NCBI GenBank assembly: GCA_030039775.1
Contig: JASHUX010000318.1
Span: forward strand, 1 to 8,988
Direction: 5' to 3'
Length of the DNA: 8,988 nucleotides
Source: Alphaproteobacteria bacterium
Lineage (GTDB): Bacteria; Pseudomonadota; Alphaproteobacteria; ATCC43930; CGMCC-115725
The notes under the pieces were generated by a model. The model was not told the DNA's origin and made no database searches. It worked only from the letters and a program-made list of their open reading frames with translations. Positions within the stretch are counted from its first letter, which is position 1. Each line of letters starts with the position of its first letter. Of this stretch, positions 1-7,358 are shown piece after piece. A program made the position numbers and the translations under genes.

Positions 1-1520
1 CGACGGCGTGGGTCGGCTATACCTATTTCGTGTATGCGCCGTGGCAGGTGCCGCTCCTTGAGGCGCCGCTGCTCGATGGCGGCACCAACGTCTTCTGGCT
101 CGATTGCGGCCCGTGCGTCGTGCTGCTGGCCAAGGCGATCTACGGCGTCACGGGCGCGTTCGTGAATCTCTACGGCCCCTATCTGTTTTTGTGCTTCGCC
201 TTGCCTGGCGTGGCGATGACCGCGCTGCTCGCGGCGCTGGGCCAGAAAAATCTCATCGCCGCGATCGCCGGCAGCGTGCTGACCGGCGCGACGCCCTATC
301 TGCTGTTCCGGTGGGGCCATATCTGCCTCAACGCGCAGTTCGTCATCCTGTTTGCGCTCTTGCTTTATGTGCGCGACCGGCGCGGCGCCCTGACGCTGGG
401 CGGCGCGTGCCTGTGGGCAGCCTATTTGGCGTTCGCGCTCTTGACCAACGTTTATCTTTTGGCAATGACCGCGGCGATCTGGGTCGCGAGCCTCGCGCAG
501 CAGAACCTCGACCGGCGCCGCGCGCCTTGGTTCCTCGGGGCGGTCTTCGTCGCGACCGGCGCAGCGCTGGCCGCGGTCCTAGCGCTGCTGGTACCGCTTG
601 CGGGCGGCGCTGCGCTGGCGCAGACGCTGGATTTCGGCAATTTTCAGATGGACCTGCTGTCGCCGATCTGGCCGCAAGCGAGCGGCATCGTGCCGGCGCC
701 CGGCAACGATGTCTGGCTCACCCCGGAAGGCTATGCCTATCTCGGCGCCGGCGTGCTGTTGCTGCTGCTGCTGTCGCTCGTGCCGCTATGGCGCGCGGCG
801 CGCGGCCTCGCCCGGCGGCACGCGGCGCTGCTGGTCGTGCTGATCTTATGCGTGCTGTTCGCGCTGTCGAACAATATCGAATGGGGCGCCAAGCCGGTCT
901 TGCACATTCCTCTCTCCGATCGCGTCGTCGCGTGGCTCGGCATGTTGCGGTCGAGCGGCCGGTTTTTTTGGCCCGCCGGTTATGCGCTGCTGACGCTGCT
1001 CCTGGTGATGACGTTGCGGGCATGGCGGCCGGCGGCGGCCTGCGCCATCCTGATTGCCGTCTCGTTCGTGCAATGGGTCGATGTCGGGCCGTTGCGCGCC
1101 GCCATCGTGCAAAGCACGATGGCGCCGCTCGCGGGCTTGCTCGATGTCGGGCAGGTCACGCGTCTCGCGACGGCGTCGACGGGCATGGTCGTGATTCCGA
1201 ATTATGCCTGTGCGGTGTCGCTCGCCGATTTGCCGACCGCCGAGCGCCTCTACGACAAGCATGTCAACATAGCGCTTCAGCTTGCCGCGGCGCGCCGCGG
1301 CATCCCGATCGATTCGTCCTATCGCGCGCGCGGCAATGGCGGCTGCACCGAATCCGACCGCGATGCCGCCGCGCCGATCCGCGCCGGATATCTCTATGCC
1401 TATGTCGGCGCGAGCGAGCTTACCCATCGCGCGCCAAGCGGCGCTCTTGCGTGCGAAAAGGCCGCGCCGCTCGCGGACGGCGCCGCGCCCGCCGTCTTGT
1501 TCTGCCATGAGCGGCCCTGA
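1..1520 (+). CDS. DUF6311-like polytopic membrane protein, 5' end outside window
   Basis: The frame is open from base 3 to the TGA at 1518-1520, so the gene begins upstream of the window; the GTG at 30 is only the first start-like codon and is not taken as the start. About 505 residues are visible. Seen: an early luminal-type stretch with PLLxAPLLDGGTN followed by FWLDCGP, then roughly ten hydrophobic helices, an internal loop with FGNFQMDLLSPIWPQ and EGYAYLGAG, the motif RSSGRFFWP before a further helix, and a hydrophilic C-terminal domain of about 130 residues. These elements match my recollection of the DUF6311 family, large membrane proteins that resemble GT-C glycosyltransferases. The function of that family is not established; a role in transferring a sugar or other group from a lipid carrier outside the cytoplasm is inference. 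It overlaps the next gene by 14 bases and is probably co-translated with it. Confidence 0.8.
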   Translation, partial: TAWVGYTYFVYAPWQVPLLEAPLLDGGTNVFWLDCGPCVVLLAKAIYGVTGAFVNLYGPYLFLCFALPGVAMTALLAALGQKNLIAAIAGSVLTGATPYLLFRWGHICLNAQFVILFALLLYVRDRRGALTLGGACLWAAYLAFALLTNVYLLAMTAAIWVASLAQQNLDRRRAPWFLGAVFVATGAALAAVLALLVPLAGGAALAQTLDFGNFQMDLLSPIWPQASGIVPAPGNDVWLTPEGYAYLGAGVLLLLLLSLVPLWRAARGLARRHAALLVVLILCVLFALSNNIEWGAKPVLHIPLSDRVVAWLGMLRSSGRFFWPAGYALLTLLLVMTLRAWRPAAACAILIAVSFVQWVDVGPLRAAIVQSTMAPLAGLLDVGQVTRLATASTGMVVIPNYACAVSLADLPTAERLYDKHVNIALQLAAARRGIPIDSSYRARGNGGCTESDRDAAAPIRAGYLYAYVGASELTHRAPSGALACEKAAPLADGAAPAVLFCHERP

Positions 1521-3045
1521 TTCCGCCGCGCCGCGCGTCGCGTCAGGCTTCGTGGCCCTGCTGACGCTGGCCGTCGCCGCGCGGCTCGCGGTGTTCTATC
1601 TCGTGCCCAATATCCATTGGCCCGACGAGATCTATCAAGCGCTCGAGCCGGCGCATCGTCTCGTGTTCGGGAGCGGCGCCGTCGCGTGGGAGTGGGTGGT
1701 CGGCGCGCGGTCGTGGCTGCTGCCGGGATTTTTCGCGGCGCTGATGGAAATCGGGCGCGCCTTTGGCACCTCGCCTGCGGCCGCCGACGCGCCCATCGCC
1801 GTCGTCATGGCGATTGCCGGTACCGCGCCCGTGATTTGCGGCTATCGCTGGGCGCGGACCTGGTTCGATCCGCTGGGCGCGCTGGTCGCGGCGGCGCTGC
1901 CGGCATTGTGGGTCGATCTGATCTATATGTCCGGTCATACGCTGGCGGAGGTGCTGGCCGCCGACCTGCTGCCGGTCGCGCTTTATCTCGGCCTGCCCGC
2001 GCGCGATGCGGTCGTGTCGCGGCAGCGCTTGTGGATCGCGGGCGCGGTGCTAGGGCTGATTTTCGATTTGCGCTTTCACCTGGCGCCGGCGCTGCTCGTG
2101 GTCGCGATAGCGATCTGCGGCTGGCGCGGCCACTACCGGCGCTGGCTGGCGCTTATCGCCGGCGCGTGCGCGCCGGTGCTGGTCCTCGGCCTCCTGGATT
2201 GGGCGACGCTCGGTCATCCGTTCCAGTCGATCGCGCTCAATCTCTGGTTCAATCTTCAGGAGGGCGGCGATTATGCCGGACGGTCGCCGTGGGCGACGCT
2301 GATCGTGTTGCCGTTCGCGCTGTGGAACGTCGGTGCCGTCGCGATGCTGGCGGCGGCGGTCGTCGGCGCGCGACGGTTTCCGGCGCCTGCCTTCGTCGTC
2401 ATCGCGATTTTCGCGACTTATTCCGTCGTCGCCCATAAGGAATACCGCTTCATCTATCCGGCGCTGCCGCTGATCGCGGTCCTGGCGGGGTTCGGCACCG
2501 CCGACCTGGTGCGCGCGGTCAGCCCGAGATTCATCGCCCGCGCCGCGGTGCCGGCGGCGCTTGCCATTCTGTTCTGGCTCGGTACGTCGGCGGCGATCGC
2601 GCAATCGCCGATCTATCGCAACGCCTGGACGCGCGAGCGTGCGCAGCTCCTCGCATTCGACTTTATCAGCCGTCAAGCCGATCCCTGCGGCGTCGGATTA
2701 TACGGCGTGTGGTGGATCGTGACGCCGGGAGCGAGCGCGTTGCCGCCGCGTGTCGGGTTTTATCAAAGCAAACGCGGCGATCTGGGCCATGACGGCGCCG
2801 CGTTCAATTATCTAGTCGCCTGGGGCCGCACCGAATTATCCCATCCGCGCTATCATCGCGCGGCGTGCTTCGACGGCGATGCCGGCGAAAACGGCTTGTG
2901 GCAGCTCCGCGTCTGCGTGTGGCGCCGCGACGGCGGCTGCGCGGCGAGTGCGGCCCCGCCGTTCCCCGTCAACTGGCCGAGCACCATGACCGGGAAACGC
3001 GAGATCGCCCGGGACTACGATTGGGACGGGCCCGATGAGCGATAG
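1507..3045 (+). CDS. GT22-like (Alg9/PIG-B type) membrane glycosyltransferase
   Basis: A 512-residue polytopic protein. The frame is open further upstream (an ATG at 1282), but that extension is Arg/Pro-rich out-of-frame sequence of the preceding gene; the ATG at 1507 gives MSGPDSAAPR followed directly by a first membrane helix and is preferred. Seen: WPDE at residues 38-41 just after helix 1, then LEPAHRLVFG and WEWVVGARSWLLP, and near residue 310 the sequence HKEYRFIYPALP. Family knowledge: an acidic D/E pair in the first extracytoplasmic loop and an HKExRFxxP motif are hallmarks of GT22 mannosyltransferases related to Alg9 and PIG-B, GT-C enzymes using polyprenyl-phosphate sugars. About nine hydrophobic segments are followed by a soluble C-terminal part from about residue 390. 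Sugar donor and acceptor are not deducible. No clear Shine-Dalgarno precedes the start, which lies 14 bases inside the previous gene, so translational coupling is likely. It overlaps the next gene by 11 bases. Confidence 0.85.
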   Translation: MSGPDSAAPRVASGFVALLTLAVAARLAVFYLVPNIHWPDEIYQALEPAHRLVFGSGAVAWEWVVGARSWLLPGFFAALMEIGRAFGTSPAAADAPIAVVMAIAGTAPVICGYRWARTWFDPLGALVAAALPALWVDLIYMSGHTLAEVLAADLLPVALYLGLPARDAVVSRQRLWIAGAVLGLIFDLRFHLAPALLVVAIAICGWRGHYRRWLALIAGACAPVLVLGLLDWATLGHPFQSIALNLWFNLQEGGDYAGRSPWATLIVLPFALWNVGAVAMLAAAVVGARRFPAPAFVVIAIFATYSVVAHKEYRFIYPALPLIAVLAGFGTADLVRAVSPRFIARAAVPAALAILFWLGTSAAIAQSPIYRNAWTRERAQLLAFDFISRQADPCGVGLYGVWWIVTPGASALPPRVGFYQSKRGDLGHDGAAFNYLVAWGRTELSHPRYHRAACFDGDAGENGLWQLRVCVWRRDGGCAASAAPPFPVNWPSTMTGKREIARDYDWDGPDER

Positions 3046-4261
3046 CGTCGGGACGCGCGCCGGACACGGCGACTGGCGCTACGCGGATTGGCTGGGGCGC
3101 GCGCGGGCGATCGGCTGGGGCCGTACGCTGTTGATCGTCGAGATCGCGGCGCTGATCGTAATTGCGGCCGGCACCTACGGCGCGTTTGTGCGGCTCGAGG
3201 CGCCGACCTCGACCGATTTCATCAGCTTTTTCGCGGCGGGGCGACTGGCCGATCTCGGCACGCCCGCGCTCGCCTATGATCCGGCGCATCATCGCGCGAT
3301 GGAGCAGGCGGTGTTCGGCGACGCGGCCCTGCCCTACGCCTATTTCTTTTTCTATCCGCCGACCTTCCTCATTGTCTGCGCCGTGCTGGCGCTGATGCCG
3401 TGGTATCTCGGCGCCTTCGCCCTCTGGATCGCCGCAACCGGCGCGCTGTTCGTCGCCGCGCTGAAGACGATCCTCAAGGACTGGCGCCTCACCGTCGCGT
3501 TCCTGTCGTTTCCTGCCGCCGCGGCCAGCGCCGGCATCGGCCAGAACGCGCTTCTGACCGCCGGACTGATTGGGTTCGGCACCTATTTCGTCGACCGCAG
3601 GCCCGTTATTGCCGGGCTGCTGTTCGGCGCGCTCGTCTATAAGCCCCATCTCGCGATGATGATTCCGGTGGCCCTGCTCGCGGGCCGCAACTGGCGCGCC
3701 TTCGCCGCCATGGTCACGTCCGCGCTCGCCGTGATCGCGGTGTCACTCGCCTGGTTCGGCGTCGAGACGTGGCAGGCGTTTTTGACCGAAGCCGAGTCCG
3801 CGACCGCATCCTTTATCACCGGCCGCGTCGGCTTCGCGGGGCTGGTGAGCCTGTTCGGCGCGGCGCGGCTGGCGGGGCTCGGCGCTGGGGCGACCGATGC
3901 GATCCAACTCGCCGTCGCGTTGGGCGCGGCCGCGTTCGTGGCCTTGGTCTGGGCGCGGAGCCAAAGCCTGCCGGTGCGCGCGCTGGTGCTGATCGCGGCA
4001 GGCTTGATCGCGCCGCCGGTGATCCTGTTCTACGATTTGCTGCCGGCTGCCGTCGCGATCGCGTGGCTGATCATCGACGCGCGCAGCACCGGCTTTCTGC
4101 CATACGAAAAATTCGCGCTGGTCGCGATCTGGTTCGTGCCGATCGTGTCGCGCGGCGCCGGCGTCGCTTGGGGCGTGCCGCTCGGCCCGATCGCGACGAT
4201 TCTGCTGGCTATGCTGGCCGTGATCCGCGCCCGCAACCAGTGGCATGAGACGCGGGCATGA
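3035..4261 (+). CDS. Glycosyltransferase family 87 (DUF2029) protein, first of a tandem pair
   Basis: A 408-residue integral membrane protein with a short cytoplasmic N-terminus (about 30 residues) and about ten hydrophobic segments. Seen: TSTDFISFFAAG with Asp61 after the first helix, FYPP ending at residue 109, GQN at 169-171, YKPH around residue 203, and LFYDLLPA around 331-338. An early Asp, the YPP and the KP motif are typical of GT87, the GT-C group containing mycobacterial polyprenyl-phosphomannose-dependent alpha-mannosyltransferases (PimE type). The donor here could be mannose, arabinose or another sugar on a polyprenyl phosphate; sequence alone does not decide. The ATG at 3035 sits within the end of the preceding gene (11-base overlap), with a weak G-rich stretch (gggacggg) just upstream. 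Its stop overlaps the next start as ATGA. It is clearly paralogous to the next gene, with the same motif order and the same length. Confidence 0.88.
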   Translation: MSDSVGTRAGHGDWRYADWLGRARAIGWGRTLLIVEIAALIVIAAGTYGAFVRLEAPTSTDFISFFAAGRLADLGTPALAYDPAHHRAMEQAVFGDAALPYAYFFFYPPTFLIVCAVLALMPWYLGAFALWIAATGALFVAALKTILKDWRLTVAFLSFPAAAASAGIGQNALLTAGLIGFGTYFVDRRPVIAGLLFGALVYKPHLAMMIPVALLAGRNWRAFAAMVTSALAVIAVSLAWFGVETWQAFLTEAESATASFITGRVGFAGLVSLFGAARLAGLGAGATDAIQLAVALGAAAFVALVWARSQSLPVRALVLIAAGLIAPPVILFYDLLPAAVAIAWLIIDARSTGFLPYEKFALVAIWFVPIVSRGAGVAWGVPLGPIATILLAMLAVIRARNQWHETRA

Positions 4262-5484
4262 ACCGGATCATCACGGCGCTGCGCGACAGCCGTTGGCTCA
4301 CCCGCGAGCGGGTGCGCGCCTATGCGATCATCGTGCTGGCGGTCGAGGTGGCGGCGCTGTTGATCATGGCGGCGCGCACCTACGATTTGTTTCTGCCGAT
4401 CGACCCGCCGACCTCGCTCGACTTCATGAGCTTTTACGCGGCGGGCGATCTCGCCAACCAGGGCACACCGCAACTCGCATACAACGAGCTGGTTCACGAA
4501 AATACCGAGAAACAGATTTACGGCGATGTGCGGATTCCCTATTTCGGTTTTTACTATCCGCCGGTCTTTCAGTTGGTGTGCGCGGGCCTGGCGCTCGCGC
4601 CGTTCACGCTGTCCTATCTGCTGTTCCTGCTGATCACGGGCGCCGCCTATTTCTGGGTGCTGCGGGGCGCGATCCGCGATCCGGTGCTGATCGCGGCGCT
4701 GCTGTCGTTTCCGGCGGCGTTCCTGACCGTGGCCTTGGGCCAGAATTCGTTCCTGACCACGGCGTTGTTCGGCGGCGCGTTGCTCGTGCTCGACCGGCGG
4801 CCGGTCCTCGCCGGCATTCTCTTCGGCGCGATGTGCTACAAGCCGCATTTCCTGCTGCTGGTGCCGATCGCGCTGATCGCCGGGCGCTATTGGCTCACGA
4901 TCCTGTCGGCCGCCGTGACGAGCATCGCGCTCATTGGGTTGTCGCTGTTGCTGCTCGGCTGGGCGACGTGGCAGGCCTGGCTCACCAACACGGTCCTTGC
5001 GCAATCGGTGTTCGAAACCGGCCGCGTCGGCTTTTATCATCTCGTCAGCCTATTCGGTGCGGCGCGTCTCGTCGGCGGCGGCGCCGACATCGCGATGGCG
5101 CTGCAAGCCGTCGCGCTGGTCGCGGCGGCGGCGGCGGTCGCGGTCGTGTGGTATCGCCGGCCCGATCCCGGCATCCGCGCGGCGACCCTGATCGCGGCGA
5201 CGCTCGTCGCGCTGCCGGTGATCCTGTTCTACGACCTGTTGCCGGCGACGCTGGCGATGGCATGGCTGATCCGCGACGCCCGCGCTCGGGGCTATTTGCC
5301 GTGGGAAAAGACCATCCTTTGCGCGATGTATCCGATCGCGCTCTTGTGTCGCGGCATTGGCGAGAAAACGCACGTGCCGATCGGCTGGCTCCTCACCTTC
5401 GGCCTGTTGGGGCTGGCGCTCGCGCATGTCGCGCGCGCGCGCCGCGTGGCGCTACTTCCGGAACACGTCGCCGAGAAAGCCTAG
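4258..5484 (+). CDS. Glycosyltransferase family 87 (DUF2029) protein, second of a tandem pair
   Basis: A 408-residue polytopic membrane protein starting at the ATG that shares four bases (ATGA) with the previous stop. Seen: TSLDFMSFYAAGD with Asp55 after helix 1, YYPP at 99-102, LGQNSF around 160-165, CYKPHF around 194-198, GRVGFYHLVSLFGAARL around 256-271, and PVILFYDLLPA around 320-330. The last two blocks are nearly identical in the preceding protein, so the pair arose by tandem duplication, while loops such as residues 75-100 have diverged. As a GT87 member it is expected to transfer a sugar from a polyprenyl-phosphate donor on the periplasmic face. The retained Asp, YPP and KP motifs argue that both copies are active, possibly adding successive sugars or using different acceptors (inference). 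Its last 33 bases overlap the convergent dehydrogenase gene, leaving no space for a dedicated terminator. Confidence 0.88.
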   Translation: MNRIITALRDSRWLTRERVRAYAIIVLAVEVAALLIMAARTYDLFLPIDPPTSLDFMSFYAAGDLANQGTPQLAYNELVHENTEKQIYGDVRIPYFGFYYPPVFQLVCAGLALAPFTLSYLLFLLITGAAYFWVLRGAIRDPVLIAALLSFPAAFLTVALGQNSFLTTALFGGALLVLDRRPVLAGILFGAMCYKPHFLLLVPIALIAGRYWLTILSAAVTSIALIGLSLLLLGWATWQAWLTNTVLAQSVFETGRVGFYHLVSLFGAARLVGGGADIAMALQAVALVAAAAAVAVVWYRRPDPGIRAATLIAATLVALPVILFYDLLPATLAMAWLIRDARARGYLPWEKTILCAMYPIALLCRGIGEKTHVPIGWLLTFGLLGLALAHVARARRVALLPEHVAEKA

Positions 5485-6288
5485 CTCGGCGTCGCGCGAA
5501 TCGTCCCATTTCTTCGCGACGCTGTCGTAGGTACGCGCCGCGCCCTCGAACATTTGCGCGGTCGGGTCGGCGCCGAGGTGGCGCGCGATCTCCTCCATCT
5601 CGCCGACCCAACGATAGGCCTTGGGGTAGACGGTGGGCATCTGGCGCTGCAGCCAGGCGAAAAGCTGCGGCTGCGACTCGGCAAGCTCCGCGCGCAGTGC
5701 CGCGGCGACGTGGCCGTTGGCGGCGCCGCGCGCCGACGCCATGCCGATGGCGGTGAAGCCCTTGGTCAGCGACGCGTAGGACATTTTCAAGGCCGAGGCC
5801 GCGCCGACGTCGCCCCCGACTGGGCGGATGTCGAGGCCGAAATCCTGAAGCGCGCGCAGCTCGGCGGCACCCTCGCCCGAGGCGTAGAAGCGCGGCGTGT
5901 AGCCTTCGGGCCGCGGCGGTCCGCCGATAATGCCGACATCGGCGAAGCGCGCGCCGGCGCGCGCGACAATCGCCGCGACCCGCGTCACCGTTTCGGGCGC
6001 CACGGCGTTGCAATCGGCATAAAGCACGTCGCCCCTGGCCGCGAGTGCCGGAGCCAGCCGTTCGGCGAGCGCCACCGCCTCCGACGGCGGCAGGATCGAC
6101 AGCACCATGTCACTGGCGCCGACCAGCGCCTCGTCGTCGTCGATCGCAACCATGCCGGCGCGCCGCGCGCGCTCAGCGCTGCCGGGCCCGCGCGCCGTGA
6201 GCGAGGTCATGACCTCGGCACCCTTGGCATGAAGCCGCGCGCCGACGCCCGCGCCCATCTCGCCCGCCGCAATGATCGCGATTTTCAT
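5452..6288 (-). CDS. NAD(P)-binding, DUF1932-domain dehydrogenase (6-phosphogluconate/beta-hydroxyacid dehydrogenase-like)
   Basis: A 278-residue cytosolic oxidoreductase. Seen: an N-terminal Rossmann beta-strand MKIAIIAAGEMGAG (residues 1-14), where the usual GxGxxG reads A-A-G-E-M-G, so the first glycine is alanine; SILPPSEA at 64-71; ADCNAVAPET at 91-100; GGPPRPEG at 122-129; and a helical C-terminal half beginning with SALKMSYASLTKG, whose Lys168 occupies the place of the catalytic lysine in beta-hydroxyacid dehydrogenases. The C-terminal half fits the DUF1932 domain found downstream of NAD-binding domain 2 proteins. The substrate is unknown in most members. The start codon (complement of 6286-6288) has a GAGG six bases upstream (complement of 6295-6298), supporting it. 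The 3' end converges on and overlaps the GT87 gene by 33 bases. The neighbours give no pathway. It lies 90 bases downstream of the secreted-protein gene on the same strand, so cotranscription is possible. Confidence 0.88.
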   Translation of the reverse strand: MKIAIIAAGEMGAGVGARLHAKGAEVMTSLTARGPGSAERARRAGMVAIDDDEALVGASDMVLSILPPSEAVALAERLAPALAARGDVLYADCNAVAPETVTRVAAIVARAGARFADVGIIGGPPRPEGYTPRFYASGEGAAELRALQDFGLDIRPVGGDVGAASALKMSYASLTKGFTAIGMASARGAANGHVAAALRAELAESQPQLFAWLQRQMPTVYPKAYRWVGEMEEIARHLGADPTAQMFEGAARTYDSVAKKWDDSRDAELGFLGDVFRK

Positions 6289-6378
6289 GGCATGCCTCGC
6301 TGTACCGAACCGATCGAGGCATAGGATTATGTCAAAGCCGCGCCGAAAAGCGACGGACTCGTCCGGGCGGGAAAAGGA
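6289..6378 (-). other. Short intergenic spacer between two minus-strand genes
   Basis: Ninety bases separate the stop of the secreted-protein gene from the start of the dehydrogenase gene. Apart from the GAGG ribosome-binding site at the complement of 6295-6298, no hairpin with a T-run and no convincing promoter hexamers are seen, so readthrough from the upstream gene is plausible. Confidence 0.5.
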
Positions 6379-6942
6379 TCAGGACGCCGCGACTATGGCC
6401 GCTGGGCCGCCGGTGCACTGCGGAATGGCCGAATTCGCGTCGCGGATCAGTTCGCCGCTGAACGAGGTCAACCAGGGACCCGCGAAGACGCCATAGCGGT
6501 CGAACGCCGCCCGGATGCCGGGGTCCAGCCGATTCTCGATCGCCGCGGTCGACGCGTCCGACCGCTCGGATTGATCCGCCAGATACTCGCCGTGCGGCGC
6601 CACCCGAGCCTCGTGCGTCTCGAAGGTCGCGTCGTTGTCGACGCACAAATGGTTCGCCGCGATCAACCGCGCGTCGAGCCACAGGCTGCAGGCGCTGATG
6701 CAGGTCGCGTAATAGGAGATGCGCACGAAGGCGCCCGACGCGACCGCGGCATCGACCCGCGCCTCATATTGCTGAACATCGCCGCCGTTATCAAAGGCGA
6801 TGGTGATGGCGGCCGGCGAGGCCGCGGCCTGGCCGGGCGCTGGAAGGCGCGGCTCGGCGTAGGGAAAGCAGGACGCGCTCGCGATGCCAAACGCCTGCAA
6901 CGTCAACGCCAGCGTGGCGGTTCGGAATGGCCGAGAAAGCAT
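6379..6942 (-). CDS. Secreted protein with ClpP/crotonase-like CxSAC...H pattern
   Basis: A 187-residue protein of no named family that I can assign with certainty. Seen: a basic N-terminus (MLSRPFR) followed by a hydrophobic segment to about residue 23 and small residues ASASC, consistent with Sec export; Cys25 is not in a standard lipobox. Then ITIAFDNGGD (46-55), a helix-like stretch, VRISYYATCISACS (73-86) and LCVDNDATFETHEAR (99-113). A G-rich turn, a Ser in a CxSAC context (Ser83) and a His about 27 residues later (His110) resemble exported, degenerate ClpP/SDH-like proteins common in Alphaproteobacteria, where the motif usually reads CxSACT...C...FHAA. Here Ser83 and His110 would be the catalytic pair and the cysteines (81, 85, 100) may form disulfides; this is inference. 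The C-terminal 70 residues are not recognised. Start: only one ATG fits the signal peptide, but no good Shine-Dalgarno precedes it. Activity is uncertain. Confidence 0.6.
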   Translation of the reverse strand: MLSRPFRTATLALTLQAFGIASASCFPYAEPRLPAPGQAAASPAAITIAFDNGGDVQQYEARVDAAVASGAFVRISYYATCISACSLWLDARLIAANHLCVDNDATFETHEARVAPHGEYLADQSERSDASTAAIENRLDPGIRAAFDRYGVFAGPWLTSFSGELIRDANSAIPQCTGGPAAIVAAS

Positions 6943-7205
6943 GGTTAAGAAAAGGATTGTTTCGGGGCCGGATCAGGCTACGTGCAAATCTTCTACAACC
7001 CGTTACCGAGAAGCCGCCTGACCAGCGCCCTGTGCGGCTTCATCCCCCGGCCATAAAACGCGTGAGTAGCAATCGCCCCATTTGGCAGCGTCAAACGCGA
7101 GTAAGTGTTTGCCAATACGCCTGTTCAGCGGCCAAGCTGATTGCAGACAATGGCATGTGAACGCGCGGAGGTAGTCGCGCCAAACCGTGCCGCGGGGGCG
7201 AGGGG
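6943..7205. other. Divergent intergenic region
   Basis: This 263-base stretch separates the minus-strand secreted-protein gene from the plus-strand MDR gene and should hold the promoters of both. It is less G/C-biased than the flanking genes and small open frames through it show no protein-like composition. I see an 8-bp inverted repeat (7010-7017/7034-7041), a looser nested inverted repeat (ttggca at 7082-7087 with tgccaa at 7110-7115, enclosing gcgt-caa-acgc), and a GGAGGT at 7167-7172 that is too far from the ATG at 7206 to be its ribosome-binding site and has no in-frame start after it. No confident -35/-10 pair is visible on either strand. Confidence 0.5.
7010..7041. repeat. 8-bp inverted repeat with 16-base loop
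   Basis: The arms gaagccgc (7010-7017) and gcggcttc (7034-7041) are perfectly complementary. There is no T-run on either side, so a terminator is unlikely; it might be an operator or a leader hairpin of the minus-strand gene, or chance in GC-rich DNA. Confidence 0.35.
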
Positions 7206-7302
7206 ATGTTGCGCTATATCGAATTCGAGGCGCCGCACCGGGCCGTGATGGCGCGCGCCGCGTTGCCGGTCCTCTCGACCGACGAAGCCCTCATCGAAAC
7301 GA

Positions 7303-7310
7303 CGCAAACA
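7303..7310 (+). repeat. Left 8-bp flanking direct repeat (target-site duplication candidate)
   Basis: The sequence cgcaaaca abuts the left end of the palindrome. It matches the right copy cgcaaacg in seven of eight positions; the final base differs (a versus g). Either an 8-bp duplication with one later change, or a 7-bp duplication (cgcaaac) with one extra base in the insert. Confidence 0.65.
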
Positions 7311-7358
7311 CGGAATTATGCAGGTGACGGGACCGGTCCCGTCACCTGCATAATTCCG
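7311..7358. mobile_element. Perfect 48-bp palindrome inserted in the MDR gene
   Basis: The left arm is 7311-7334 (beginning cggaattatgcaggtgacgg and ending gacc) and the right arm 7335-7358 is its exact reverse complement, with no spacer and no mismatch over 24 bp. The pairing stops at 7310/7359. It lies between short direct repeats inside the MDR gene, and its removal with one repeat copy restores the gene, so it is a true insertion rather than part of the ancestral sequence. It has no coding capacity. It may be a MITE-like or REP-like unit, or the two terminal inverted repeats of an insertion sequence joined after loss of its interior; no family is recognised. In RNA it would form a very stable hairpin. 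No second copy is seen in this window. A cloning or amplification artefact cannot be excluded. Confidence 0.75.

Noticed and set aside
763..775. Leucine-codon run (ctg repeats) as a microsatellite
   Set aside because: Short and inside a predicted membrane helix, where Leu-rich coding is expected.
1198..1215. Possible second copy of the palindrome arm (ccgaattatgc)
   Set aside because: Only about 8 bases match and the position is ordinary coding sequence of the DUF6311-like gene.
1282..1506. Upstream extension of the GT22-like frame to an ATG at 1282
   Set aside because: The extra 75 residues are Arg/Pro/Ala-rich shadow of the preceding gene; the ATG at 1507 leads directly into the first membrane helix.
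4030..5040. Long minus-strand open frame (336 codons) opposite the GT87 genes
   Set aside because: Arg/Gln/Asp-rich composition without hydrophobic core or motifs; a typical antisense shadow of GC-rich coding DNA.
4245..5756. Plus-strand open frame of 503 codons overlapping the second GT87 gene
   Set aside because: Arg-rich, low in structure-forming residues, and runs across the convergent gene boundary; the GT87 frame has clear motifs.
5554..6324. Plus-strand open frame opposite the dehydrogenase
   Set aside because: Arg/Gly/His-rich shadow; the minus strand carries the recognisable Rossmann protein with a ribosome-binding site.
7109..7146. TTGCCA and TTGCAG as -35 boxes for the MDR gene
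   Set aside because: No acceptable -10 hexamer lies 16-18 bases downstream of either.
7311..7358. Palindrome as an intrinsic terminator or an operator
   Set aside because: No T-run follows on either strand, it is longer and more perfect than normal operators, and it lies inside a coding frame that is restored when it is removed.
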